A stretch of DNA of 64,000 nt from Blastococcus mobilis (GTDB taxonomy: Bacteria; Actinomycetota; Actinomycetes; Mycobacteriales; Geodermatophilaceae). Each line of letters begins with the position of its first letter. The stretch's first letter is position 1. The stretch lies in NCBI RefSeq assembly GCF_900188025.1, contig NZ_FZNO01000014.1:1-64000 (forward strand). Direction: 5' to 3'. The notes beneath the pieces were generated by a model. It saw nothing but the letters and a program-made list of their open reading frames with translations, did not search any database and was not told the DNA's origin. Positions 26,401 through 34,695 of this stretch are shown here, one piece after another. A program made the translations under genes and the position numbers.

Positions 26401-27519
26401 TCAGTTCGCGCGGGGGCCGGGTGCGTTGGCGGGCTCACCGGCCGGGTCCAGCGACCGGCCGCCCGCCGGGCGGAGGAGGGGCCCCGGTGCGCCCTCGCCC
26501 GTCCCCAGGGCGGCGACGAACTGAGCCAGCACCTCGTCACTGCGGTGGAACGGTGCCCAGTCGAGCATCCTGCGGGCGCGGGAGGTGTCCAGGGCGGGCA
26601 CCTTCGTGCCGATGTCGAGCCACCCCGGCTCCGTGGGCACCACGTGCGCTGCGAACGCGGCGTGCAGCACCGTGCGCAGGGCCAGCGCCGGAACCGGCAC
26701 CCGCACCGTGCCCAGCGCCTGCGCGATGGCGCTCGAGTCCAGCAGCGGCTCCGCGGCCAGGTTGAACGGGCCGGGGGCTCGGCGGTCCAGCATCCGCTCC
26801 AGGGCGTCGGCGACGTCGTCGGCGTGGACGAAGGAGACAGCCACCGTCGGCAGCGGCAACGGCAGCAGGCGGGCCACCCTGTCGGGCAGCAGCCGGGCTG
26901 CGCCGAACAGCCAGGGCCCGAGGAAGTAGCGCCCGATCTCGCTGCTCGCCTCCGGCTGCAGGACCAGCGTCGGGCGGACGACGGTGAGCGTCGTGTCCGG
27001 GTGGCGCGCCATCACCTCCCGGACGACGCGCTCCGCCTCGGACTTGTCCCGGCTGTACTGGGCGCTCGGGATACCGGTCGTCGGCCAGTCCTCGGTGACC
27101 TTCTGCCCGACCGCGCCGGCGGCGTAGGCGCCGATCGAGGACAGGTGCACGAACTGGCCGACCCCCGCTGCGGCGACCGCGCGGGCGACCCTCCGGGTGC
27201 CCTCGACGTTGACCCGCCTGAGGTCGTCCGGGCGCCGGCCCGGCTGCAGCGCCCACGCCAGGTGGACGACGGCGTCGACGCCGTCCAGGAACTCGGCGAG
27301 CACCTCCTCGCTGGCGGCCTCGCCGAGGTCGGCGAGGTGCCAGCGCACCTTCGACCAGGGCGCCACGTCCGGCGGCTGACGGCGTGCCAGGCCGCGGACC
27401 TCGGCGACTCCGGCCGTCGGCGCGGTCAGCCGGCGCAGCAGCGCGGTGCCCACGTTCCCGCTCGCGCCGGTGACGGCGACGGTCATCCCCTGGAGGTGGT
27501 CGCGGGAGAGCTCAGCCAT
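26401..27519 (-). CDS. NAD(P)-dependent epimerase/dehydratase family protein
   Basis: A 372-residue extended short-chain dehydrogenase. The nucleotide-binding motif TGASGNVGTALLRRL opens it, VVHLAWALQPG and FVHLSSIGAYAAG follow, and the catalytic Tyr-x3-Lys is YSRDK. The C-terminal part binds the substrate, possibly a nucleotide sugar or a steroid-like ketone, but this cannot be read from the sequence. A second Met at 27486 is an alternative start. It ends 4 bp from the AAA gene stop (convergent) and follows the MFS gene by 52 bp. Confidence 0.87.
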   Translation of the reverse strand: MAELSRDHLQGMTVAVTGASGNVGTALLRRLTAPTAGVAEVRGLARRQPPDVAPWSKVRWHLADLGEAASEEVLAEFLDGVDAVVHLAWALQPGRRPDDLRRVNVEGTRRVARAVAAAGVGQFVHLSSIGAYAAGAVGQKVTEDWPTTGIPSAQYSRDKSEAERVVREVMARHPDTTLTVVRPTLVLQPEASSEIGRYFLGPWLFGAARLLPDRVARLLPLPLPTVAVSFVHADDVADALERMLDRRAPGPFNLAAEPLLDSSAIAQALGTVRVPVPALALRTVLHAAFAAHVVPTEPGWLDIGTKVPALDTSRARRMLDWAPFHRSDEVLAQFVAALGTGEGAPGPLLRPAGGRSLDPAGEPANAPGPRAN

Positions 27520-27571
27520 GCTCTGCCGCTACCCGGTCCGCTGGGCAGCAACCCGCCCGGCCCGCGACGGC

Positions 27572-28931
27572 TCAGGCGGAGCGCGCCCCGGCCGCGAGGG
27601 GTGCGGCGATGGCGTCCTCGAGGGCCTGACCGCGGCGCTCGGGCAGCCACCACGTGGCCAGCCCGCCGACGACGAAGAAGGCCGCGAACGTGGCGAAGAC
27701 CAGCCCCGTTCCGCCGGCGTCCAGCAGCGGCGGCACGCAGAGCGGCGCGGCGATCGAGGCCAGTCGCCCGAAGCCCGCCGCGGCGCCGGCCCCGGTCGCG
27801 CGGAGAACGGTCGGGTAGACCTCCGGCGTCACCGCGTACAGGGCGCCCCAGGCGCCGAGGTTGAAGAACGACAGCACCATGCCGGTGAGGGACGGCGGTC
27901 TCGCCGTCGGCGGCCGCGAACAGACCGGCCCCCAGGGCGGAGCCCGCGAGGAACGTCGCCAGCGTCGCGCGCCGTCCCCACTTCTCGATCAGGAACGCGG
28001 CCACCGCGTACCCCGGGAGCTGGGCCAGCGTGATGACCAGGGTGTAGCCGAACGACCGGACGAGTGAGAACCCGTTGGCCACCAGCAGCGTCGGCAGCCA
28101 GATGAAGGCGCCGTAGTAGGCGAAGTTGATGCTGAACCAGACGACCCAGAGGGCCGCCGTCCGCACGCGGGTACCGGCCGCCCACAGCGCGCGGGGGCCG
28201 GGGGGCGCGGTTGGCTCGACCGGGGGTGACTCGACCGGCGCGACGCCCGCTGCCCGTTCGAAGCGGCGGACGGCGGCTTCCGCCTCGTCCACCCGTCCCC
28301 GCAGTTCCAGGAACCGCACCGACTCCGGCAGCCCGCGGCGCACGACGACGGCGTAGAGCGCGGGCAGGGCGCCGATGGCCAGCGCCCACCGCCAGCCCGC
28401 GTCGCTGCGGGGGACGACGAAGTAGCCGATCAGCGCCGACAGCGTCCAGCCGACCGCCCAGAACGCCTCGAGCAGCACGACCACCCGGCCCCGCACCCGC
28501 GCGGGTGCGAACTCGCTGACCAGGGTGGAGGCCACCGGGAGCTCGGCGCCCAGACCGAGGCCGATGAGGAAGCGGAACACCAGCAGCGCCCCGACCGACC
28601 AGGACAGGGCCGCGGCGCCGGTCGCCAGCCCGAAGATCAGCAAGGTGATCGCGAAGACCTGGCGTCGTCCGAACCGGTCGGCCAGCAGGCCGCCGAGGGT
28701 GGCCCCGAGCGCCATCCCGGCGAACCCGATGGAGCCGATCCAGGACAGCTCGGTGGGGGAGAGCTGCCACTGGACGGCGAGCGCGGCCATGACGAAGGAG
28801 ATGAGCCCGACGTCCATGGCGTCGAGCGCCCAGCCGAGCCCGGAACCGACCACCAGGCGGCCGTGCTCGCGGGTGAAGGGCAGCCGGTCGAGCCGTTCGG
28901 CCCGGGGGAGCGGGGTCGCCGTCGCCGTCAT
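27572..28931 (-). pseudogene. MFS transporter (metabolite/sugar-type) with a 1-base frameshift
   Basis: An MFS permease of about 453 residues when rejoined. The N-terminal 340 residues are read from 28931 (LGWALDAMDVGLISF, GLLADRFGRRQVF, LPESVRFLELRGRVDEAE). The last part is in another frame ending at 27572 (MVLSFFNLGAWGALYAVTPE). The break falls at a CCC run (27889-27891): dropping one C gives a continuous ETAVLTGMVLSFF. It could be a genuine recent mutation or a base error in the sequence. Family features resemble NiaP-like proton symporters; the substrate is unknown. Confidence 0.8.
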
Positions 28932-29018
28932 GCCGTGCAGTCTGACAACGCCGTCCGGCTCCCGCGCCGCCAGCCCGGCGACGTCAGCCGCGTCGGTGCA
29001 GGTGGACGGCTCGCCGGC

Positions 29019-29849
29019 TCAGGCGGAGCGCACGTGGGCGGCGACGAGTTCGGCGACCCGGTCGGGGGCGAGCTCGGGGATCCAGTGCGGCACGTCGTCC
29101 AGCACCTCGAGCCGGTAGGGCGCGTCGACGTACTGCTCGGTCGCCTCGATCCCGGCGCGACCGAGGAACGCGTCGCCCGTACTCCACACGTGCAACGTGG
29201 GCACCCGGATCCTGCCCACGGGGTCCTGTCCGTTCCAGGGGAGCGCCCGGTACCAGCCCAGTGCAGCCGTCAGGGCGCCCGGCTCGCGCATGCGGGCCAC
29301 GTAGCGGTCGACCGCGTCGTCGGGCAGGCCCGCGCGGCTGAGCACCCAGCGCAGCGCGGCGCCCCTGCCGGCCAGCAGCAGCCGCTCGGGCAGCACGGGG
29401 ATCTGGAACACCCCGACGTAGTACGAGCGCAGCGCCTGGTCGCTGGTGACCATCGCCTTCGCCATCGCCGCCGGGTGGGGCACCGAGAGCACGCTCAGCG
29501 TGCGGACCCGATCCGGGTGCCACGCGCCCAGCGCCCACCCCACGAGCCCGCCCCAGTCGTGGCCGACGACGTGCGCGCTCTTCAGTCCCGCGGCGTCGAG
29601 CATGGCCAGGACGTCATCCGTCGTCTCCCGGAGCCGGTAGCGCGACCGCCCGCGCGGCCGGGCCATGGTGCAGTACCCCCGCTGATCCGGCGCGAGGGTG
29701 CGCAGCCCGTGCTGATGCAGCGCGGGGGCCACCCGGTTCCAGGCGGTCGAGTCCTGCGGAAAGCCGTGCAGCAGGACGACGGGCTCGCCGTCGGAGGGGC
29801 CGGCGTCGAGGACGTCGAAGGTCAGGCCGTCGCGGCGGAAGTTCTCCAC
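29019..29849 (-). CDS. Alpha/beta hydrolase (epoxide hydrolase-like)
   Basis: A 276-residue alpha/beta hydrolase. The oxyanion segment VVLLHGFPQDSTAWNRV, the nucleophile elbow VVGHDWGGLVGW with Asp rather than Ser, and a late acid-base pair (STGDAFL, DVPHWIPEL) place it with epoxide hydrolases and haloalkane dehalogenases. An Asp nucleophile argues against an ordinary esterase. The start is GTG 29849. It stands alone, divergent from idi across 200 bp. Confidence 0.87.
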   Translation of the reverse strand: MENFRRDGLTFDVLDAGPSDGEPVVLLHGFPQDSTAWNRVAPALHQHGLRTLAPDQRGYCTMARPRGRSRYRLRETTDDVLAMLDAAGLKSAHVVGHDWGGLVGWALGAWHPDRVRTLSVLSVPHPAAMAKAMVTSDQALRSYYVGVFQIPVLPERLLLAGRGAALRWVLSRAGLPDDAVDRYVARMREPGALTAALGWYRALPWNGQDPVGRIRVPTLHVWSTGDAFLGRAGIEATEQYVDAPYRLEVLDDVPHWIPELAPDRVAELVAAHVRSA

Positions 29850-30049
29850 GCCCGAGATGGTGCCTTGGGCAAGTGTCGCGACGAGCGGGGCCCCGGAGGG
29901 GTCCCCGAGGAACGACGGGCGCCACCCCGCGGAGCGGGTCCCGCGGAGTGGGGGGCCGGAGGCTCCCCCGACGGGGGACGGGAGGGCGCTCAGCGCAGCA
30001 GGGGCACGGCACGTGGCCGCGGTGTCGCCCCAAGGGCGACAATGAAGAC

Positions 30050-30577
30050 ATGGAGCTGATCGTCCTGGTGGACGACGACGGACAAGCCATCGGCGCCATG
30101 CCCAAGCCGCTGGTGCACCATGGCGAGACCCCGTTGCACCGGGCCTTCTCCGCCTACCTCTTCGACGACACCGGCCGGCTGCTGATCACGCGGCGGGCGG
30201 TCGACAAGGCGACCTTCCCGGGCATGTGGACCAACACCGTCTGCGGGCACCCCGGTCCGGGTGAGCAGGACGCCGACGCCATCGCCCGGCGGGCGCAGTT
30301 CGAGCTCGGCCTGGGCATCGCCGACGTCCGGCCGGCCCTGCCCGGCTACCGCTACCGGGCGGAGTTCCGCGGCGTCGTCGAGAACGAGATCTGCCCCGTC
30401 TACCTGGGCCGGTTCACCGGCTCACCGGCGCCCGACGCCACCGAGGTGGAGGAGTGGGAGCTGCTGGACTGGGCGGCCTTCCGCCGGCGGCAGGAGACCG
30501 AGGGCGACGCGTGGTCCCCGTGGTGCCGCGAGCAGGCCCGCATGATCGAGGACGCGGGGCTGGTGCCCGCGGTCTGA
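30050..30577 (+). CDS. idi: Isopentenyl-diphosphate delta-isomerase, type 1
   Basis: A 175-residue Nudix-fold enzyme interconverting IPP and DMAPP for isoprenoid (carotenoid, menaquinone) synthesis. Catalytic Cys65 lies in TNTVCGHP and the acidic pair Glu111 and Glu113 in VENEICPVYLG. The EVEEWELLDW segment is also conserved. The start ATG 30050 is 6 bp after GACAAT, a weak -10-like box. No other isoprenoid gene is nearby. Confidence 0.95.
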   Translation: MELIVLVDDDGQAIGAMPKPLVHHGETPLHRAFSAYLFDDTGRLLITRRAVDKATFPGMWTNTVCGHPGPGEQDADAIARRAQFELGLGIADVRPALPGYRYRAEFRGVVENEICPVYLGRFTGSPAPDATEVEEWELLDWAAFRRRQETEGDAWSPWCREQARMIEDAGLVPAV

Positions 30578-30695
30578 CCCGTAGGCGCCGTCAGCGGCTA
30601 CGCAGCTCGTCCGTCCGCATGCGTGGCGAAGTGGTGCGGCGCGTCGGTCGCGCGCCTGCCGGAGGCCGCCACCCGACGTGCCTACCGTCCGCGCC

Positions 30696-31514
30696 ATGGA
30701 GCGACGCGGGTTCCTGCTCGCCCTCGCGGCCGGTCTGGCCGGTGCGGCCGTGGGCCGGGGCGCGACGGGCCTGACCGACGGCGATCCGGCCCCGCTGGCC
30801 GTCTCATCGGGGAGCACCGAGGCCGTCGCGGTGCCCGGCCCTGCTCTGCCACCCTCCCGGGTGGTGCAGGGGCTGCCCGGCAACGGGTCCTCGCTCGCCC
30901 TCACCATCGACGACGGGACGAGCACCGAGGTCGTCGCGGCGTACACCGCTTTCGCCGTCGATACCGGGACGCGGCTGACCTTCTTCCCGAACGGCTGCTA
31001 CCGCTCGTGGAAGGACAACGCGAGGACGCTCCGGCCACTGATCGAGTCCGGTCAGGTGGCGCTGGGCAACCACACATGGTCCCACGCCGACCTGACGACC
31101 TTGAGCGATCGCCAGGTCGCCGAGGAGATCGGGCGCAACCGCGACTTCCTGCGCTCGGTCCTCGGCGTGCGGGACAGCCCGTTCTTCCGGCCGCCGTTCG
31201 GCGCCCGCAACGAGCGGATCGACCGGATCGCCGCCGACCACGGGCACCCGACCGTCGTGATGTGGAACGGCACGCTGGGGGACTCCCGCGTCGGCACCGC
31301 CGCAGCGCTCATGACCGCCGCCCGGGAGTGGTTCACGGCGCAGCGCATCGTCGTCGGACACGCCAACCACGCGACGGTGACGACGCTCTACGGCGATCTG
31401 CTGGCGCTGATCGCCGAACGCGGCCTGCACACCGTCACGCTGGCCGACGTCTGGCCCACCCCGGCGCAGCGGCTCCGTGGAGCCACGGTGGAGAGTCACG
31501 CAGGCCTCGACTGA
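30696..31514 (+). CDS. Secreted polysaccharide deacetylase (NodB domain)
   Basis: A 272-residue exported enzyme. The N-terminus has a Tat-like signal (ERRGFLLALAAGLAGAAVGRG). The NodB domain shows Asp72-Asp73 (TIDDG), His126 and His130 (NHTWSH), and RPPFGARN, the metal and catalytic set that removes N-acetyl groups from cell-wall or chitin-like polymers. The ATG at 30696 is preferred to GTG 30678 because TACCGT (30683-30688) ends 7 bp before it. It is transcribed alone. Confidence 0.9.
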   Translation: MERRGFLLALAAGLAGAAVGRGATGLTDGDPAPLAVSSGSTEAVAVPGPALPPSRVVQGLPGNGSSLALTIDDGTSTEVVAAYTAFAVDTGTRLTFFPNGCYRSWKDNARTLRPLIESGQVALGNHTWSHADLTTLSDRQVAEEIGRNRDFLRSVLGVRDSPFFRPPFGARNERIDRIAADHGHPTVVMWNGTLGDSRVGTAAALMTAAREWFTAQRIVVGHANHATVTTLYGDLLALIAERGLHTVTLADVWPTPAQRLRGATVESHAGLD

Positions 31515-31592
31515 TCGTCCGTGTCGACCTGCGCCCGGGCGCCGCTTCGGAGAGGCTGTCGGTGAGGCAACCGAACGTGGATGGAGGGGTCG

Positions 31593-32372
31593 ATGGAGGA
31601 CACCGGTGCCCTGAAGGGCCGGGTCGGGCTGGTCACGGGTGGGGCCAGCGGGCTGGGCCGGGCCACCGCCGTGGCGCTGGCCGAGGCAGGGGCGCACGTG
31701 GTGATCGCCGACATCGACGCAGCGGGTAGCGAGGAGACGCGCGCCCGAGTCGCGGAGGCGGGCGGTTCGGCGGAGGTCGTCGCCCTCGACGTGACCGACG
31801 ACGCGAACCGGCGTGCGGTCATCGCGGACCTCTTCGACCGGCACGGGGACGCGTTCGACGTCCTCGTCAACGTCGCGGGCATCGACCGGCCGGGCTACAT
31901 CACCGACATCGACCTCGCCGACTACCGCCAGGTGCAGGCGGTCAACTGCGAGGGGCCGGTCTTCCTCACCAGCGAATTCATGAAGCGGGTGCAGCACCTG
32001 CCCGAGGGCCGCACGGCCGACGTCGTGCACATCGTGTCGCTGTCGGCGATCACCTCCGGCAGCGGCGCGATCGCCTACAACGGGTCCAAGGCCGGCTTCC
32101 TGAACGCCACGAAGTGCATCCAGCGGGAGCTCCGGGAGAAGGCGGTCCGGCAGCCCGACGGCTCCGAGCGGCCGTTCCCCTGCCGCGTGCAGGCAGTCAT
32201 CCCGGCCGCGATGGACACTCCGATGATGGAGCAGTGGGGCATCCCGGCCCACCTGATGATGCCGCCGTCGGCGGTCGCGGAGATGGTCCGCACGCTGCTG
32301 CTGCTGCACCCCTCGAGCTTCGTTCCCGAGATGCAGATCGTGCCCCGGCTGGAGCCAAATTTCCCCCGATGA
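31593..32372 (+). CDS. Short-chain dehydrogenase/reductase
   Basis: A 259-residue Rossmann oxidoreductase. The cofactor motif TGGASGLG opens it, followed by ADIDAAGSEE, NVAGIDRPG, the catalytic Ser in HIVSLSAITSG and Tyr-x3-Lys in YNGSK. The acidic residue after beta-2 (ADID) suggests NAD rather than NADP. The start at 31593 has GGAGGGG 4 bp upstream. Its stop overlaps a possible ATG of the next small ORF. The substrate is unknown. Confidence 0.9.
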   Translation: MEDTGALKGRVGLVTGGASGLGRATAVALAEAGAHVVIADIDAAGSEETRARVAEAGGSAEVVALDVTDDANRRAVIADLFDRHGDAFDVLVNVAGIDRPGYITDIDLADYRQVQAVNCEGPVFLTSEFMKRVQHLPEGRTADVVHIVSLSAITSGSGAIAYNGSKAGFLNATKCIQRELREKAVRQPDGSERPFPCRVQAVIPAAMDTPMMEQWGIPAHLMMPPSAVAEMVRTLLLLHPSSFVPEMQIVPRLEPNFPR

Positions 32373-32395
32373 GCGCTGCACGCGAGGAGGCCGCG

Positions 32396-32677
32396 ATGAG
32401 CATGGCCGGACCACAGGGCGACGACCCGGCGAGCGGCATGGCGTCGGGCTCCGACGCGGGTGAGCCGGGTGGTCATCTGGGCCCCGGTGACCTCGATCCC
32501 GACGAGGAGCGACTGCTCGCGGCTCTGGAGCGGGACGCGCGCAACCTCGAGGAGACCCCGGTGGAGGAGTCGCTGCAACAGGTGCGCGCGGCCGAGGACG
32601 AGGCTCCGCTGCCCGGGGAGGGCGGCCCCGTGGACGACGGGCTGACCCCTCGGTTCACTGCTCCCGACATGGAGTGA
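32396..32677 (+). CDS. Small acidic hypothetical protein
   Basis: A 93-residue acidic protein rich in Gly, Asp, Glu and Pro, with one helical stretch (DEERLLAALERDARNLEETP). It has no recognised family and is probably disordered in part. ATG 32396 is preceded by CGAGGAGG at 5 bp spacing, a strong ribosome site; an in-frame ATG at 32369 overlaps the SDR stop. It is likely co-transcribed with the SDR gene. Confidence 0.65.
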   Translation: MSMAGPQGDDPASGMASGSDAGEPGGHLGPGDLDPDEERLLAALERDARNLEETPVEESLQQVRAAEDEAPLPGEGGPVDDGLTPRFTAPDME

Positions 32678-32701
32678 GCCAGCGGTTCCGCGGCCCGTCG
32701 G

Positions 32702-33322
32702 TCACGCCCTCGCGGGAGCAAGCGGGCGGCACCATGTGGCGAGCTCCCGGAAGGTGGTCCGCGCCGAATCGAGTATCACGTCGGCGTTCCCCCCGGCGGC
32801 CACGCGGTCGCGGGTCACCCGCCGGAAGGCCTCCCACATCGACCCGGTCTCCGGGCCGTACGGGGAGAAGGCCCGGATGCGGACGTCCGACAGATGCGGC
32901 AGCGAGGCCAGGTGCCGGTCGATGAAGGTGCCCCCGAGCGTGGAGCCCTCCAGCACGTAGAGCCGGCCCAGGGCGTGATCGGTGTCGGCCACCGGGGGCA
33001 GCTGCGGCAGGGCCGCCGTCACGCTCGCGCCGAGGGCGTGGAGGTCGGCGGCGAAGAGCGCGGCCCGCCGGCGGCGCGGCCATGCGACCTCGTCGGCGTG
33101 GGCCGGGGTGCCCGCCGCCCAGACGTCCAGACCGGCCTCCGCGGCGACCCAGAAGCCGTGCATGCGACCGAGGACCTCGACGAGCCGGGCCCGCCCCAGC
33201 CCTGGGCTGAGCAGGTCGAGGGTGCGCTCGACGTCCTCGTGTTCGTCGGCCGTGCCGGTGCGCAGTCTGCGCAGGACGTCGTCGTTCCCGTCGGTGGGCG
33301 CCTCCGTGCCTGCCGCAGCCAT
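32702..33322 (-). CDS. Biliverdin-producing heme oxygenase
   Basis: A 206-residue all-helical heme oxygenase cleaving heme to biliverdin, iron and CO. His28 in TADEHEDVE is the proximal heme ligand, and LGRLYVLEGSTLGGTFI is the distal helix signature of the BphO-type bacterial group. The start ATG 33322 lies 7 bp after TACGCT (complement of 33330-33335), so the transcript is likely leaderless. Such enzymes often serve a bacteriophytochrome, but no phytochrome gene is in this window; iron recycling is the other role. Confidence 0.9.
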   Translation of the reverse strand: MAAAGTEAPTDGNDDVLRRLRTGTADEHEDVERTLDLLSPGLGRARLVEVLGRMHGFWVAAEAGLDVWAAGTPAHADEVAWPRRRRAALFAADLHALGASVTAALPQLPPVADTDHALGRLYVLEGSTLGGTFIDRHLASLPHLSDVRIRAFSPYGPETGSMWEAFRRVTRDRVAAGGNADVILDSARTTFRELATWCRPLAPARA

Positions 33323-33361
33323 CCGGGCGAGCGTAGGTGACCGGCCGCCGTGGATGCCGTG

Positions 33362-33411
33362 CTGGTCAGGAAGGCTGGCCAGGAAGGCTGGTCAGGGGGC
33401 TGGTCAGGGAC
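33362..33411. repeat. Short tandem repeat, four copies of a 12-13-bp unit
   Basis: Units CTGGTCAGGAAGG, CTGGCCAGGAAGG, CTGGTCAGGGGG and CTGGTCAGGGAC follow each other. The last holds the stop codon of the PucR gene. The array could vary in copy number between strains. Confidence 0.75.
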
Positions 33412-34534
33412 CGAGCAGGGCAGCCCGGAGCGAGGTGTGCAGCAGCAGCCGGGCGCCTCCGTCGGCCAGGTCCAGGCCGGTGACGGCCTCGATGCGGGAG
33501 AGCCGGTAGTACAGCGTCTGCCGGTGGATCTGCAGCGCCGCCGCGGCCCGGGAGGCGCTGCCGGCGCAGTCGAGGAACACCGCGGCGGTCTCGGTGAGCA
33601 CGCGGTCGGCCAGCAGCGGGACGACGACGGGATCCGGACCGGCCAGCTCGGTGACCGGCCGCCACGCTCCCAGCTCCGCCCAGTGCGCGACGGGGGAGAA
33701 GTGCGGCACCGCGCCGGCGACGCGCGCCGCCGCCCGGGCCTGTGTCCACTGCCCTCGCACATCGCCGACGCCGCGGCGCACCTCCGACACCCCGGCGGTG
33801 CTCCCGGCGGGGAGGTCTGCGAGCGACGCGGCCGCGAGTGCCCCGGCCGGACGGAGGTCCGCCGTGCCCGCGAGCGGCACGAGCACGGCCGCGACCGGGC
33901 CGGCCGGGTCGTCGGGCAGCACCGTCGCAACCGCGCCCGCCCCCGGCCGCCGCCAGCGGTCGGGCAGCCCGTCGGGTCCGGGCACGAGCGCGACGAGCAC
34001 GAGAGGGAGTTGGTCCCCGATGGCCGCGGCGAGCACCCGGACCGCCTCCGCCTCGGCAGCCGGGCCGCTGGTGAGTGCCGTGGACAGCGGCCGCCCGAGG
34101 TCGTCGTCGGAAGAGGCGCGCTCGGCGAGCAGTCGTCCGGCGTCGGCGGCGAGGTCCACCGCAGCGGCGAGCGCGACGTCCTCGGTGTCCCGCGGGTCGA
34201 TCCGGCCACCGTCCAGCAGCCAGAGGTAGCCACGGGTACGGCCGGCGTGCCGGACGGGGATGACCAGGCGGGTGAGGATGCCGGCAGCCGCGTCGGCCGG
34301 CGTGCGCAGCGGCCCCTCGGCGGAAGCGATGCCGAACTCCTCGAACCAGGCACGGGTGGGCGCCGGCGAGCCGCGGGTGAGGATCGAGCGCGTGCGGACG
34401 GCGTCCATCGCCCCCTCGGCGCTGTCGTCGTGCGCGCAGAAGGCCAGCAGGGTGAAGTCGGCGTCCTCGAGCGTGGCCGGGGCGGCCAGCAGCCGCGAGA
34501 CCTCGTCGACGAGCTCCTGCAGGTCGTCCCGCAT
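33404..34534 (-). CDS. PucR-type transcriptional regulator, probably of proline catabolism
   Basis: A 376-residue regulator. The C-terminal HTH_30 domain (AVFLDCAGSASRAAAALQIH, then RQTLYYRLSRIEAVTGL) is diagnostic of the PucR/CdaR family, with a GAF-like sensory region before it. The start at 34534 follows GGGGAAGGGG; the longer reading frame upstream is not protein-like. It is divergent from proline dehydrogenase and P5C dehydrogenase. In mycobacteria a PucR-type protein (PruC) activates these two genes in response to proline, so the same role is inferred. A perfect 18-bp palindrome lies between them. Confidence 0.88.
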   Translation of the reverse strand: MRDDLQELVDEVSRLLAAPATLEDADFTLLAFCAHDDSAEGAMDAVRTRSILTRGSPAPTRAWFEEFGIASAEGPLRTPADAAAGILTRLVIPVRHAGRTRGYLWLLDGGRIDPRDTEDVALAAAVDLAADAGRLLAERASSDDDLGRPLSTALTSGPAAEAEAVRVLAAAIGDQLPLVLVALVPGPDGLPDRWRRPGAGAVATVLPDDPAGPVAAVLVPLAGTADLRPAGALAAASLADLPAGSTAGVSEVRRGVGDVRGQWTQARAAARVAGAVPHFSPVAHWAELGAWRPVTELAGPDPVVVPLLADRVLTETAAVFLDCAGSASRAAAALQIHRQTLYYRLSRIEAVTGLDLADGGARLLLHTSLRAALLGP

Positions 34535-34582
34535 CCCACCCCTTCCCCCACCCTGCGGCCTGTGTGGCCACCATGGCCGTTC

Positions 34583-34600
34583 CTCATACAGCTGTATGAG
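34583..34600. promoter_or_regulatory. Perfect 18-bp palindrome, probable PucR operator
   Basis: CTCATACAGCTGTATGAG is identical to its own reverse complement. It lies 48 bp upstream of the PucR gene start and 95 bp upstream of the proline dehydrogenase start, and its AT content stands out. This is the expected form and place of a binding site for a dimeric regulator controlling both genes. Confidence 0.65.
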
Positions 34601-34695
34601 AGCACAGGGACGGGTTCTGGACATCTGTCGCTGGCTCTGAAGGGTGGCGGTGCCTAGCGTTCTGGGTGTCCGCCGTCCCCTGTGCTGGAGGTCCC

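Noticed and set aside
24048-26540. An 830-residue minus-strand ORF opposite the thioesterase and AAA ATPase
   Set aside because: Low-complexity composition and no domain; both plus-strand genes carry clear motifs.
29850-30049. GC-rich inverted segments upstream of idi as another copy of the dispersed element
   Set aside because: They share GGGGCC/CCGGAG words but not the characteristic ends or the CTCGCAAGCTCG core.
33362-33411. The tandem array near 33380 as a CRISPR
   Set aside because: Units are only 12-13 bp, directly adjacent with no spacers, and no cas gene is present.
34583-34600. Reading the 18-bp palindrome as a terminator hairpin
   Set aside because: It has no loop, lies between divergent starts rather than after a gene, and is AT-rich, so an operator fits better.
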